From Cyathus striatus (Eukaryota; Basidiomycota; Agaricomycetes; Agaricales; Nidulariaceae), in NCBI GenBank assembly GCA_025738555.1, contig JAOVFP010000011.1, forward strand, positions 4,154,001 through 4,218,000: a stretch of DNA of 64,000 nucleotides, written 5' to 3'. Shown here in pieces: positions 26,172-36,597 of this stretch. Position 1 is the first letter of the stretch. Every line of letters starts with the position of its first letter. The notes under the pieces were generated by a model. It made no database searches and was not told where the DNA came from. It saw nothing but the letters and a program-made list of their open reading frames with translations. Made by a program: the position numbers and the translations under genes.

Positions 26172-26191
26172 CAACTTTGAATTCCCCTATT
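26172..26191 (-). repeat. Right 17-bp TIR and ATT target duplication of Harbinger
   Basis: The inverted copy of the left TIR (26172-26188) followed by ATT (26189-26191). Confidence 0.88.
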
Positions 26192-26668
26192 GCCACCACT
26201 CACAGTATATTGAAATATACTGTCAACACTTTCCACTGCCACTGGAAAGCCTAATATCGTCCGTACTGTGGCAGATGGGGCTTTCTTTTACATCTCCCAC
26301 CTTTCCAACCTCACTCAGCGATACGAGTGGGGAGCTGTGCTCCAGTACCACATGGATTTCCACTTGGACTGTCGCCGCGAGATGATCAATGGCATTTATT
26401 CAGGTTGGAAATCAGCGGATGCACAATTGATCAATACTCATCTCTCTCATCATCTTCGTCCAGTTGCAAAGCGCCCCCCTTCACTTCTTCCTCACACTCT
26501 TCTCATGCCCAGTCTATTCCGGTATCTGCTCAAACCTGTTTCAACTTTAACAGGGGATCATGCACTTCTCTTCCTTGCCCTACTGGGAGGATCCACAAGT
26601 GCAACAAATGCGATGCTATGACACATCCTGGTTCTGCTTGCCCCAAGTCCAATACTTAGGGACTTGGC

Positions 26669-28450
26669 ATGGTGGGCAGTATCCTTAACCGCCAACTCCA
26701 AGCTGCCCACCCATGCCAGCTGCCTTTCGCGAACTCAGTTACTTCAAATTCGTTCACCTCTGTTCCCTCCATGCATTTCCCCCCCCTTTCTCCTCCTCCT
26801 TCTCGTCCCAATTCTGATCCTCATGCCAATTCCCCCCTTTCCACACATTGTTTACCTCCTATTTCTTCATCTCTTATTTACGATGCTTGGAAATTCTATT
26901 TGGAGGATTACCCTGATAAACAATTTGTGTCTTCGCTACTACAAATTATACAATTTGGTGCAGATATCGGCTTCTCTGGGAAAGAAATTATTTCACGGGG
27001 GCCTAACTTGAAATCTGCCTTAGATCACTCACAATTTGTGGATGATTCTATTTCTTCTCTAGTGGCTCATGGTCATGTTCGTGGTCCATTCTCTACGTGT
27101 CCCTTGCCAAACCTCATATGTTCTCCTCTTGGAGTCGTCAGTCGCAAACGAAGCCCTTCAAAGCTTCATCTTATAAATCACTTATCTTGGCCACATGGCT
27201 CATCCGTTAATGACAGTATACCTGTTTCTGAGGCTCATATCTGGTATGATATGTTAGAGGATGCTATTCAGGATGTTGCTCATGCAGGACGTGGTTCTTT
27301 AATGGCTAAGCTTGATCTAAAGGAGGCCTTTCGTCAGATTCCTATCCATGCAGTGGACTGGCATCTTCTTGGTTTCTTTTGGGGGAATTTTTTCTATTAT
27401 CTTATTGTCCTCGCATTCAGCCTTTGGTCTGTGCCTTACATTTTTAATATGTTTGCAGAAGCATTACACTGGATTATCCAGTGCCATATACCTGCCCCCC
27501 TTCACCACTATTTGGATGATTTCTTTCTCCTCTTTCTGCGCTTGGCATTTCCATCAGCGGACATGCCTAACATGGCCATTGATTGGGTAATCACACTCAG
27601 CCACACCCTTGGCCTACAGTTTCAGGATTCTAAAACTGTGCAGCCATGCACTTAGCTTGTTTTTCTAGGGATCGAAATTGACTCTATCACAATGGAAGCT
27701 TGTCTCCCAGTCAAAAAACTCCATACTCTTAAAGATCTTCTCCATGCTTGGCAGCCCAAGTGCACTTGTTCCTTGAAGGAGCTACAACAACTTGTTGGAT
27801 TTTTGCAGTTCTGCTCACAAGTTATTCCACAGTCTCAGACTTTTCTTCATTGACTTATTGATTTTTCCATGAAATTTTCTTCCCCATTCCAATGCTTACG
27901 CATTCCTTCAGGTGCCTGCAAGGACCTCCACTGGTGGTCAATCTTTAGTTCCCCATGGAATGGCATCCAATTTATTTCTCCCAGCCTTCCCACCATTATT
28001 GTGCATACAGATGCCAGTGGCCGAAAGGGTTTGGGTGGCTATTTCGGCAATAGCTGGTTCTCCTCTAGGTGTCCACGTTGCCATCATTCACACGATATTC
28101 AATTTAAGGAGCTTTCTGCTATTTTGCAGGCTATATTACGTTGGGGTGATGTTTGGACAGGTCATCATGTTCAATTCTTCTGTGACAATCAAGCTGTAGT
28201 GACTTGGTTGAATAGCAGCACCTGTGCTTCTCCTCCTTCCATGCCAGTTTTGCGCCTTATCATGATGATGTCAGCCTGCCTCGGTTTCTCTTTTTCTTCT
28301 TTTTGGATTCCTTCTGAAGAAAATGCAATTGCTGATGCTGCTTCTCACTTTAATTATTCGCAGATGTTCAAACTAGCCCCATTTCTCTCTCCCAATCCCT
28401 CTCCTCCCAAGTCCCCAATCACTGGTTTGAAGAAAACTCTCATTTTTCAG
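26669..28450 (+). pseudogene. DIRS-type reverse transcriptase and RNase H
   Basis: An open frame of 328 codons (26669-27655) carries RT motifs: the LINHLSWPHG region, a catalytic Asp in AKLDLKEAFRQIP, and the YLDD box in LHHYLDDFFLLF. After a TAG near 27653 it continues in the same frame (FLGIEIDSITMEA), meets a TGA near 27853, and continues into RNase H (27869-28450) with VHTDASGRKGLGGY, FKELSAILQ, CDNQAVVTWLN and NAIADAASHF. All four RNase H acidic positions can be seen. The two stops and changes such as FSLWSVP, where RT usually has Phe-Gly-Leu-Arg, show decay. Confidence 0.8.
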
Positions 28451-28455
28451 CATGA

Positions 28456-29478
28456 GTGGCATTCTACCTCTGGCATGGACTCACAGCCAGCACCCGGAAG
28501 ACCTACTCAGTGGGCCAAAAATCTTATTTCTCCTTTATCCACATATGTCCCACACTCCATACCCAACCCAGCCACTACCTTCCAGCCTCTATCCCCACTC
28601 TCCTTGAGTGGGTTGCATTCCTTGCAGACCAGGGTTTACTCCCCAAAACCATTAAAGGCTACCTCAGCAGTATTTGTTCCCTCCATGTCGATGCCGGATT
28701 GCCTTTTGAGAGCTGCGAATCTCCCACCATCCAACAGTTGCTTCATGGAATCAAGTGCTTCTATGGTGAGCAAGGTCACATTCCAAAACTCCCTATCACC
28801 TTGTCTATCCTCTGCCAATTATCTATCTCGACCACTGCAACTTCCTCATATGCTTCTTTAAATTTTGATGCTGCTATCAAATTGGCCTGGGCAGGCTTTT
28901 TACATTGTGGGGAATTCACAGTTCCAAATAATCATACATTCAATCCTGCAATTCACCTTTCACATGGTGCAGTGTCCTTTTTACCCTCCCTTGATTTTCC
29001 TACCCACATTCACATCACTCTTCCTGCTTTGAAGACAGACCCTTTCTGGAAAGGCATTACCATCCTCATTGCTAAAGCTCCAGGAGCTTCCACCTGTGCC
29101 ATACTGGCGTTACAAGCTCTCTTTACTTCCCAGCCCCTTCCCCCCAGCTCTCCTCTTTTTTCAGACAGTACTGGTGCCCTGCTCCATCGCGGAGCTTTTA
29201 TTTCTCACTTGAAATCCTCACTAGCTTCTCTCAGTTTCGAACCTTCCTCCTACTCTGGCCACAGTTTTCACCATGGTGCTGCTACTTCAGCAGCTGCAGC
29301 AGGCTATTCTGATTACAAGATCCAGCTATTGGGACATTGGCACAGCAATGCCTACAAACTTTATATTGATGTTCCAAGGGACCAGATCCTTCATTTGTCA
29401 GAGCGTCTTCATTGGGCCTTGGCTCCTACTCCGGATCTCAAGCCTCTGGCTCTTCCCCTCATGCCTGCTGTGGCTTGA
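28456..29478 (+). pseudogene. DIRS-type tyrosine recombinase with missing catalytic Arg
   Basis: A 340-codon open frame starting MAFYLWHGLTASTRKTY. An N-terminal SAM-like half (TIKGYLSSICSLHVDAGL) is followed by the catalytic half. The family has an Arg in the first catalytic box, an H-x-x-R box, a Gly-Arg-Trp/His box and the Tyr nucleophile. Here the boxes read GFLHCGEFT, HSFHHGAAT, LLGHWHSNAYKLYI. The His of HxxR and the Tyr are kept, but all three Arg positions are His. The frame is open yet predicted to be inactive. The RT frame ends just upstream and overlaps the start region. Confidence 0.78.
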
Positions 29479-29730
29479 GCTCAGCCCCCTTCTGATTTGA
29501 AGGTCCATGCGAGAGAGCTTGGGCGACCAAATTTATTCTTTTGCATGCAAAGTTTCTCTCAGAGTTTGATTCTCGCGCAACACAATTCAAAGGTTTCTTC
29601 AAGATTTTACAACTTTCTCTCTTCGTCTTTTTTTACTAGCTTCACAAACGAACCATAGATGTCAAGCTATAAAAGATTGCTAATCAATTGTTGAAGGTCA
29701 TGAGAAGTAATCTGCTTATGTATCAAAATA

Positions 29731-30298
29731 TACTGTATCATTTTGACTGAATGTTCAAGATTTTTTGGTGTGACAATAAACTTTGGTTCACTGTTCAGTT
29801 CAGACTGGTATTTTGTGCGTGACATCAATGAAATTTGTTCAATGTGGGTATGACTGAAAATTTGAAACGTGAAAAAAATGGACCGCAATCTGAAAGTTTC
29901 TCAAACAAGACAACAATGATAACAAATTACAATGACACCTTCCACTTAAAAATGCTGTAGCTAACTGCAGCATCAATTATCCCCCAATATTTCGCATTTT
30001 CAACATCTTAGGTGAGCAAGAGCACTACAATTGAGGTAGTAGGAGATACTCTTACAGAAAAGATGTAGAAATACTTTGTATTCTTCGAATGCTTAGAGCA
30101 TTAGAGTACTTATCCACCCTATCTAATTTACATGTACACTAACTCGAAATGCACGAGAAATGTTTGAAATTTAAACCTATTTTTGTTTCGCTGAACCTTT
30201 GTTCAAACCCAACTGTGACGCGTGACAAATGCGAAATTTGTTCAGTTCAGAGAGGTTCCGTGACGCGTGACTGAACATTCGGTCGAAATGATACAGTA
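29731..30298. mobile_element. TA-flanked MITE (Tc1/mariner-like signature)
   Basis: It starts TACTGTATCATTTTGACTGA and ends with the inverted counterpart (about 31 bp, few mismatches), flanked by TA on both sides. The flanking DUF4436 sequence joins cleanly when the 568 bases are removed (ATCAAAA-TA-TTGATAG against ATCAAAGTATATATTGACAG in copy A). No coding capacity. The TA duplication suits Tc1/mariner-type mobilisation. Confidence 0.75.
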
Positions 30299-30479
30299 TA
30301 TTGATAGGCGTGCAGCTATTCTGTGGATTGGTATCATAGAGGCAATTCCATGGCCGTGTTTGATGAAAGCGGATCAACAGAAATAAGTTCAGCCTGCAGA
30401 TAAACAACATGACACCTCGTCAGAATGATGGTTAATTATAGCCTCGAGTCATCTGTAACATATTGTTGGAATCCACTGA

Positions 30480-30720
30480 AGAGGTAAACATACAGATTTA
30501 TCCGCAGACTTAGTGACTAAATAATGGAATTCAAGGGTTGAAGAAAGATTGAGTAGTTGCAAGCAGTTCAGTGCGCAGTCGTGGCTGCGAATTTGGATCT
30601 GACAAAAATGTATTTCCATGGATCATCAGTATGGCAGAATAAAGTTTCTATCTATGAAACGTACGACCTTCGTAGTACATGGCGGGACCTAAAACTTGCG
30701 CTTGAACTGTTTGAAAACGC
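30480..30720. repeat. Block Y, copy 3 (5'-truncated)
   Basis: Matches the last quarter of block Y near 3425-3665 and 14175-14430, with more mutations. It lies immediately upstream of DUF4436 copy D. Confidence 0.45.
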
Positions 30721-30754
30721 GCTGAAAGACTCCGAGATGACATGACTGGCACGG

Positions 30755-31790
30755 TACTACACACTACACACTATGCACTACTAGGTCTCCGATACTAAAC
30801 TGCCTTCGAATCCCCTAGGCTACTGTACAAAGCTCCTCCACCAAACCCTGGTACCCGCTACTTGATGTACCTGGACAATCGAATCCTCGTAATTGCTACC
30901 AGTCGAGCCTGGTTAGTTGAAGGCGAAGTGGGGTATGATCCCAGTGTTCAACTGGTGTCGGTCTGTTTGATTCGTGTTGCAATGCACTGATATGTTACAT
31001 ACTTAACTTTGCTTCGATTACTCGAACAGATTCCGTTACTTAGCATATACTGCACAATTGGCGCAATGAACCTTGTGTTACCTGCATCGCATCACCATCG
31101 GCCCGCACTTGTCATCCCAGGCCCCAAAATAGGGTAGCGCTCGATACCTGTTGGACGAGTGAAGAGGTGATGTTGGAACTTGATATCACCAAGACTGTAT
31201 TTCCGTGATCAGGCAGCGTCAATCTTCTAGTTCGTACTTTGTGACGACTGATGACTGCCAGGGATGTTGATATCGCTGCTGTATAACTTGCCTCAACGAC
31301 CACACAGCTGCCCATAACTACCACCACTCGGCACTCCTCCATCGCGTACAGCTACCGTATCCAGGCACCAACGTTAGCGCCTGATACCTTCGGAGTAGGG
31401 TCGTGGGTAGAGGATTAGTCGATTACTGAGGAAGATTGATCCCTTTGAGAGGAATCGTTCATGGGAAACGTAATGAAGATTTCGGATTCATTAACACCAT
31501 CGGACTTCTTCAGACACCCACGGAACAATGAACTACTACATACGTTGTATCTTTGGGCCCTGTGGCTAGATCAGTCAATGGTTCTGGCCAGTAGTACACT
31601 TTTGGCTAAAGCAAACCAAAACTAAATGCTAACCGATGTTATTGTTTTCTGTGTAGATTTATGTTCGATTTATGTTCGATTGAAACCTCTTCGCAGATTT
31701 CTGGTATAGATCGTGCTACCTTAAAAGTTAAGGCCTTAACCCACACCGTAGTAGTCTTTACTCAGATGAGTAGCTTGTTCAAATGTATTG
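30755..31790. repeat. Block Z, copy 4 (shortened)
   Basis: Matches 4880-5920 and 14630-15640 with internal deletions. The final third of Z is missing. No coding frame. Confidence 0.5.
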
Positions 31791-32052
31791 GCTAGATTCT
31801 GTTGAATTCCAGTTGAGGGGTAACGAGTTGCCCTTCCAGAGATGTTCGAAGGCGAGTCCGGGTTTCATCCAATTGTGAGATAAGCACTGGATAAGCATGT
31901 CCTTGAGCTGTCACTAAGGCAGATGACAACAGCTGACGCTGAATGCGGAGTTAGCAACTTTGTTCGGTTGCCACTGACATGCAATACGTGTTCCTATCAT
32001 TTAAGTATTTATAATGTCCTTCGATCTTTTTATTTTATTTCTTTCCTCTACG

Positions 32053-33421
32053 ATGTCCCTCATATTTGATCCTTCTGTTGTATCTCAGACATATCTTGAT
32101 GATGATGTTGCGGATCGATATTTGGAACAAGGTTATGGATCATGTGCGTGTAAATCCACCAGTGGGAAATATCAATTCGTGCCTGACATTTTAATGCGGA
32201 GAAAAGTTTCCGCGCTCGTATTTATCGTGTGCGAGCATGTTGCTATCAGCCCATATGAATTTGTTTACATATGGAAGTGAGTATCCTTTATTCGATTTTT
32301 GCAATTTTTACCAACTTTGTGCCAAGACGACCGATGACAGTGGTGAAGATAATCTACGTATTTTCTCGTTATTTCGGATTGCTATTCCAAATGTAAGCAC
32401 TATTTGGGCGTCACGATTATTGCAACAAATTTGCTAACGTGTTCCGATGCTTCAACAGAGCCAATTTTGTCATATACAAGTTTCACTTATCGTATCTTCC
32501 TGTTTCGTCAACAACCTGTTACAACTGGTTCCTCGCTCAATCGACTAGCTTTTTGTTGATATGCATTGCTATGAATGCAGTTTGTTTATTAATTGGGAAG
32601 TATTATTTCGATTTCACCATTACTACTCTACTTATTGCCCACACAGTTTATGCCATGTATAAACAATCTCAGCGCGCCGGATATATTCTAACCGCTCTAT
32701 TCTTCGCTGAAGCTTTAATTTCAATCATTTTACTCCTTAGAATTTTGGCTAGTATGGAGTTCGATGTGATTTGTTACGGAACTGTGGTATCGATAGAGCA
32801 TTCGATGCTTGGGTACTAGATCACAACAGCCGTATTTATGTCTTCATTGCACTAACCATCTAGTGTATAGAATTATTTTATCTATCAACGTGGTCATTAC
32901 TGTTTTGACGGCAGTGTCAAAACATGGTACAAGAAGAACATCCTCAGATTTTCTGATCATTAGAACGGTGTCGCGAGACATTGGTTGTGTGTTTGCCATC
33001 CTTTCAGGTAAATGATTCTTTTACACTTTGTGAAGAGTCTATGAAACCCGTTTGTCAGTTTTTTTCGCTTATACAGTTCCTTACGGCATGGTAAAGCAAG
33101 TCATGCGGCCATATATTGTATTCTCGTAAGCATCAGAATTGCAATTATCGAAGACATGCATCACTAATGAAGGGATTTATGTGTAGCTGGGCTGTCACTG
33201 TTTTTTCTACTATTGTATGTTGCATGTTAATATAAGTTTATTCTGCCACTTTACTGATTTATTATTTCTAGACTTGCCGGATTATTATTAATCTTCAGCA
33301 AATGGATGTAGGAACTAGCGAAGAGTCCTCAACACCATCGCAGTATGTAGGTGCAACACCAGAGAGCATCATGCTTCCACCATTTCTTACTGCAAGCAAT
33401 GATATTGGTGCCAATTTATGA
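32053..33421 (+). CDS. DUF6533-type multi-pass membrane protein, gene 1
   Basis: A basidiomycete membrane protein of unknown role. The start at 32053 (MSLIFDPSVVSQTYLDD) is chosen because the paralogue at 34584 begins at the same place. Joined exons give YGSFSALVFIVCEHVAISPY...FVYIWK, then RPMTVVKIIYVFSRYFGLLF, which is the DUF6533 pattern of an acidic-aromatic helix followed by Ile-Trp-Lys/Arg and an Arg-Tyr helix. More helices follow (VYAMYKQSQRAGYILTALFF), then TVSRDIGCVFAIL and the C-terminal TCRIIINLQQMD with a Ser/Thr tail. Introns are short with standard GT-AG ends. All exons join without stops. Confidence 0.75.
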
Positions 33422-34583
33422 TAAGTTGGCAGAAGATTTATCCACATACATACACTTAATAGATAATAAAATCACCTTCATGAGCACGGCGATGTGTTAA
33501 GTGTTCAACGTTGCAACGTTCAACTTCCAGTCGCAGTCTAAGTTGAATTCCAATTAAGGAGTTGTTAGGTGGATCAAGTGTTTGTCCAGTCTGCATAGTA
33601 CAGGGGCGGGCATGGTCCAGAGGCGGCGTACTTGGCGAGCCCGAGTTATACCCAAGACAAGGACATCCTTAAATTGTCCTTAAATATAGCTAAGGCATAT
33701 ATGGATAATGTTCGAGGCTCACTGCGGAGTTACTAACCTTGTTCGGTCGCGATATCCTAGTTGGGGGAGCTTGCTCCCCCTATTTGTCTGCATTGGCGAG
33801 CGAAAATGCGTAGTGGCTGTGCATGTACGTACGGATTTTGCCGCCACGCTCGGATTTCTCCGCAATTCTCGGATTTGTCCGAAATGCTCGTTAGATTTGC
33901 CAGCCATGCTCGGGATTTTCCATACACGCTCGGGTTTGTCCGCTTTGTGTTGGTGAGTACCGGGCCAATACAGTGCATTAGTCAGCATTGCAATGGTGCA
34001 TCGAATACACACATTTCCATCGTAAATACATCTCTGCTCAAACTTTAGATTCAACAATGGGTACTTTTTACTAAGTTTGTACTTTTATATCACCTTCAAA
34101 TACTATTGGATAATTGGTACTAGGCAACCAGTACACCCATGCATTTAACCATAGTAGAAAAATTTGAGACAAGGATTATGTATTAGAATGAAGCAAGGGT
34201 ATTTAGAGTGAAGGTAGAATAAATAAATAATGCACAGGCTATTAAAATAAAATTAGGACATCAGGACAAAAGTTGGACTACTATTTAGTATATAAAAATG
34301 AATCACAAATTAATAGAACATTAAGACAAGACTACTGATAGAAAGTACATAATAATTATTCTGATTACATTCTGTTTAAACAAAATTCAAGCCGAAATAG
34401 TGGCATTTAAAATATAGCGTAACAAGTTAATTTAGAATGTATAAAAAATATATAACTAAAAACTAGGATTCGTCAAGCTTGCCCCTTAACGTGCGTCGCG
34501 AAGCGACGTACGTTACATGTTATTTATATGTGAGGCTCTTCAATCATTCTCAGGTCCCCTTGTCACTACAGTTGTCCAACACG
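33422..34583. other. Spacer between the two DUF6533 genes, hairpins and short repeats
   Basis: No gene. A perfect hairpin GGGGGAGCTTGCTCCCCC is at about 33763-33780. A degenerate short repeat (CTCGGATTT.TCCG-like words) runs at about 33845-33940, followed by a very AT-rich stretch (34040-34470). A GC-rich inverted repeat, ACGTGCGTCGC-GAA-GCGACGTACGT, lies about 75 bases before the second gene. The two hairpins might mark ends of an inserted element. Confidence 0.45.
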
Positions 34584-35941
34584 ATGCCACTTACACTCAA
34601 TCTATCTGTTCCTCCTCAGACATACCTCGATCAAGCTGTTGCGAACCGATATTTGGAACAGAATTATGGATCTTGTATGTACACTTCCGGAAAATGTCAG
34701 TTTGTTCCTAATATTCCGGATATGTGGGAGCGCAGTGGCTGCACTCATATTTTTCGTGTACGAGTACCTTGCTATGTGTCCATACGAATATATGTACATA
34801 TGGAGGTGTGTTATGTTTATTCAACTCTTTATGCCGTTGTACTTATGCTTAGGCAACTTTGAATAAAGACGACCAATGACTAAAGTGAAGATTATATATA
34901 TGTTTTCTCGTTATTTCGGGCTGTTTTTCCAGACGTAGGCACTTTTTTATGCCTCAGAATCATCGCAAAATAATACAACTACCTTTAATAGGATAAATTT
35001 ATTCGTATACAAGTTTCATCTATCACATCTTCCGATTTCATCGACTACCTGTTTCAATTGGTTCATCGTTCAATCGGCTAGCTTTTTCTTGATATCCATT
35101 TCCACGAATGCAGTTTTTCTGTTAATAGGAAAATACTTTTCACTGAACCATCACTAGTCAACTGATTCGAAGTGCAGTTTACGCTATGTATAACCAAGGC
35201 AAACGGACAGGATATATCCTAATCATGTTATTCTGCTCCAAAGCTTTATTGACGGGCACTTTGCTCCTTAGAATAATGGCTAACATGGAGTTTGATATGA
35301 TTTGTTTTGGAACTGTGGTCTCAGTCGAGCATTGGCTACTTGGGTAAACCGCACGAATTATTTCACACTTTTATGCTAACCCGCTGACCACCTAATATAT
35401 AGAGCTCTTTTGACCATTTGCCTTCTTGTTACTATTTCGACTGCAATGAGAAAACACGGTACAGAGGCTTTAGTGATTAGAACGGTGTCACGAGACGGTG
35501 CTTGGGCATTTGCCATCCTTGCAAGTATGTGTGGTTCCACTCGTGACTATACCAACACACTAATATTTGTTAGCATATCTTGCATACTCACTTCCATATG
35601 CCTTCGCAAAGCAGGTCGTTCGGCCATATGTTGTATTTTCGTAAGCACCAGTATTTTGTTATGAAATATATGTGACCCTAAAGAGCTGCACTGCTTTTGC
35701 AGATGGGCCACCAATGTTTTTTCTATTGTGGTTAGTCGCACTGATATTAATAACAGTTTGTTGTGTAAATTGGATGACTGATGGTTATTAGACATGTAGG
35801 GTTATCATCAATCTTCAGTGCATAGACCTGGGATCTATGGAAGAATCTTTGAACACACTGCAGTTCATGGGTGCAACACCAGACGACATCACACTTCCTC
35901 CTTTTCTTACTGCAGATGATAATATTAACGTCACTCGATAA
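34584..35941 (+). pseudogene. DUF6533-type membrane protein, gene 2 (probable frameshift)
   Basis: A tandem duplicate of gene 1 with the same exon order: MPLTLNLSVPPQTYLDQ, AALIFFVYEYLAMCPYEY, RPMTKVKIIYMFSRYFGLFF, then VYAMYNQGKRTGYILIMLF, TVSRDGAWAFAIL and TCRVIINLQ with a similar C-terminal tail. Splice sites are conserved. Compared with gene 1, the stretch near 35130-35165 is two bases shorter and runs into TAG, and no normal-length intron removes it. Unless a non-standard splice is used, the product stops in the middle. An assembly error is the alternative. Confidence 0.6.
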
Positions 35942-36494
35942 CCCTAGCCTTGTATTGTCATTATAGGATAACTTTATAGTACTTCAAAAAGATTTACCAA
36001 TTCACGCAGGGTAAATAATCAAGAGGCCTTTTGTTGCCTTTGTGTATGATACTGTCCTTACCGTCGATCACTAGAATTTTAAAGTTAACGTACCTACTGC
36101 GTAGTGAATTCAAATTCCAGAACGATAATGTCGAGGGACCTTGTTGAGATTTCGCCTGGTCAGCGCATGATATGATCCCTCGATTGGTCTACGCATCGAA
36201 ATCCGAATCTGCCCCGGATCTAACGAGTGATCGGGGATAACCTAAAAAAGGAAATGAGACGATGAACAAGTAGAATTTTACACGCTCAAAGTCGCGTCAG
36301 AATTGTGCAGTGGAATATTGTCTCGGTTGTCGTCGTTGTCTGTCTGTCTCTCAACTCTCTTCACTTTCGTATTCCGTATCTTATTCGCCCTGACATTGCG
36401 GCTGTTGGCGCCTGACATACGCGGATATATTTAAATTGCTACTGAAGGCAGCCAAGCCGCCTGGCAGTTCTTGATACCCAGGTTTTCCATTCTC
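35942..36494. other. Intergenic region between DUF6533 gene 2 and squalene epoxidase
   Basis: No gene seen. It probably contains the squalene epoxidase promoter. Confidence 0.3.
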
Positions 36495-36597
36495 AAAAAC
36501 ACTTCCCACCCACCTCACACGCTTTCTTACTCTCACTCTCTCACTCACTCTCCTTTTCCTCCCTCCCTCCCCTCCCTCTCCTCGTCCACCACCACCA
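36495..36597 (+). promoter_or_regulatory. Pyrimidine-rich leader before squalene epoxidase
   Basis: A nearly pure C/T tract (runs of CTCACTCTCT and CCTCCCTCCC) ends with CACCACCACCAATG at the start codon. CT-rich leaders of this kind are common just upstream of well-expressed filamentous fungal genes. No clear TATA box was found. Confidence 0.5.

Larger units (their letters stand above)
22433..26188. mobile_element. PIF/Harbinger-type DNA transposon
   Basis: A 3756-bp element bounded by perfect 17-bp inverted repeats starting AGGGGAATTCAAAG and flanked by the 3-bp direct repeat ATT, as expected for PIF/Harbinger insertion. It carries two divergent-type genes: a DDE transposase on plus (22664-24221) and a Myb/SANT-like accessory protein on minus (25938-24338), the standard two-gene organisation. 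Removing the element and one ATT rejoins the gag-like reading frame of the surrounding retroelement, which fixes both ends. Confidence 0.88.
21855..26658 (+). pseudogene. Gag-like protein of the DIRS-like element, split by Harbinger
   Basis: The first part (21855-22432) has a Pro/Gln/Ser-rich N-terminus and then IYDDFPRVEAGIILDIARHK. The second part resumes at 26189 and continues through DGAFFYISHLSNLTQRYEW to a Cys-rich tail at about 26545-26658: C-x7-C-x4-C-x5-H, then a C-x2-C...H...C group. This is the CCCH/zinc-knuckle arrangement seen in gag-like proteins of DIRS-type elements. Reading across the excised Harbinger keeps the frame (FASLLPPLTVY), followed by one TGA stop. A frame change occurs again near 26400. 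It would bind nucleic acid in a functional element. Confidence 0.65.
21660..29655 (+). mobile_element. DIRS-like tyrosine-recombinase retrotransposon (decayed)
   Basis: Between the two halves of a DUF4436 exon lie, in order on the plus strand, a gag-like region with a zinc-finger motif, a reverse transcriptase, an RNase H domain and a tyrosine recombinase. No integrase or aspartic protease is seen. That content defines DIRS-type elements. The exact termini could not be fixed: similarity to the host gene stops near 21655 and resumes near 29655, and I could not find the inverted or split terminal repeats. Without the internal Harbinger element (22433-26188) it is about 4.2 kb. Stops and lost catalytic residues show it is inactive. 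Confidence 0.8.
19795..30445 (-). pseudogene. DUF4436-type gene copy D, split by nested insertions
   Basis: Pieces of a DUF4436 gene occur in the right order and strand: C-terminal exons at about 19800-20095 (LQRSGLVKAYVLTIVIGICE), middle exons at about 21405-21655, and the remainder at about 29655-29728 and 30300-30445. Aligned to copy C, the gaps are a 1.3-kb insertion (about 20100-21400), a DIRS-like retroelement (about 21660-29655) and a TA-flanked MITE (29731-30298). The 3' end after the PGAPPGFG motif is missing and exon 1 is not recognised. It cannot encode a functional protein. Confidence 0.7.
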
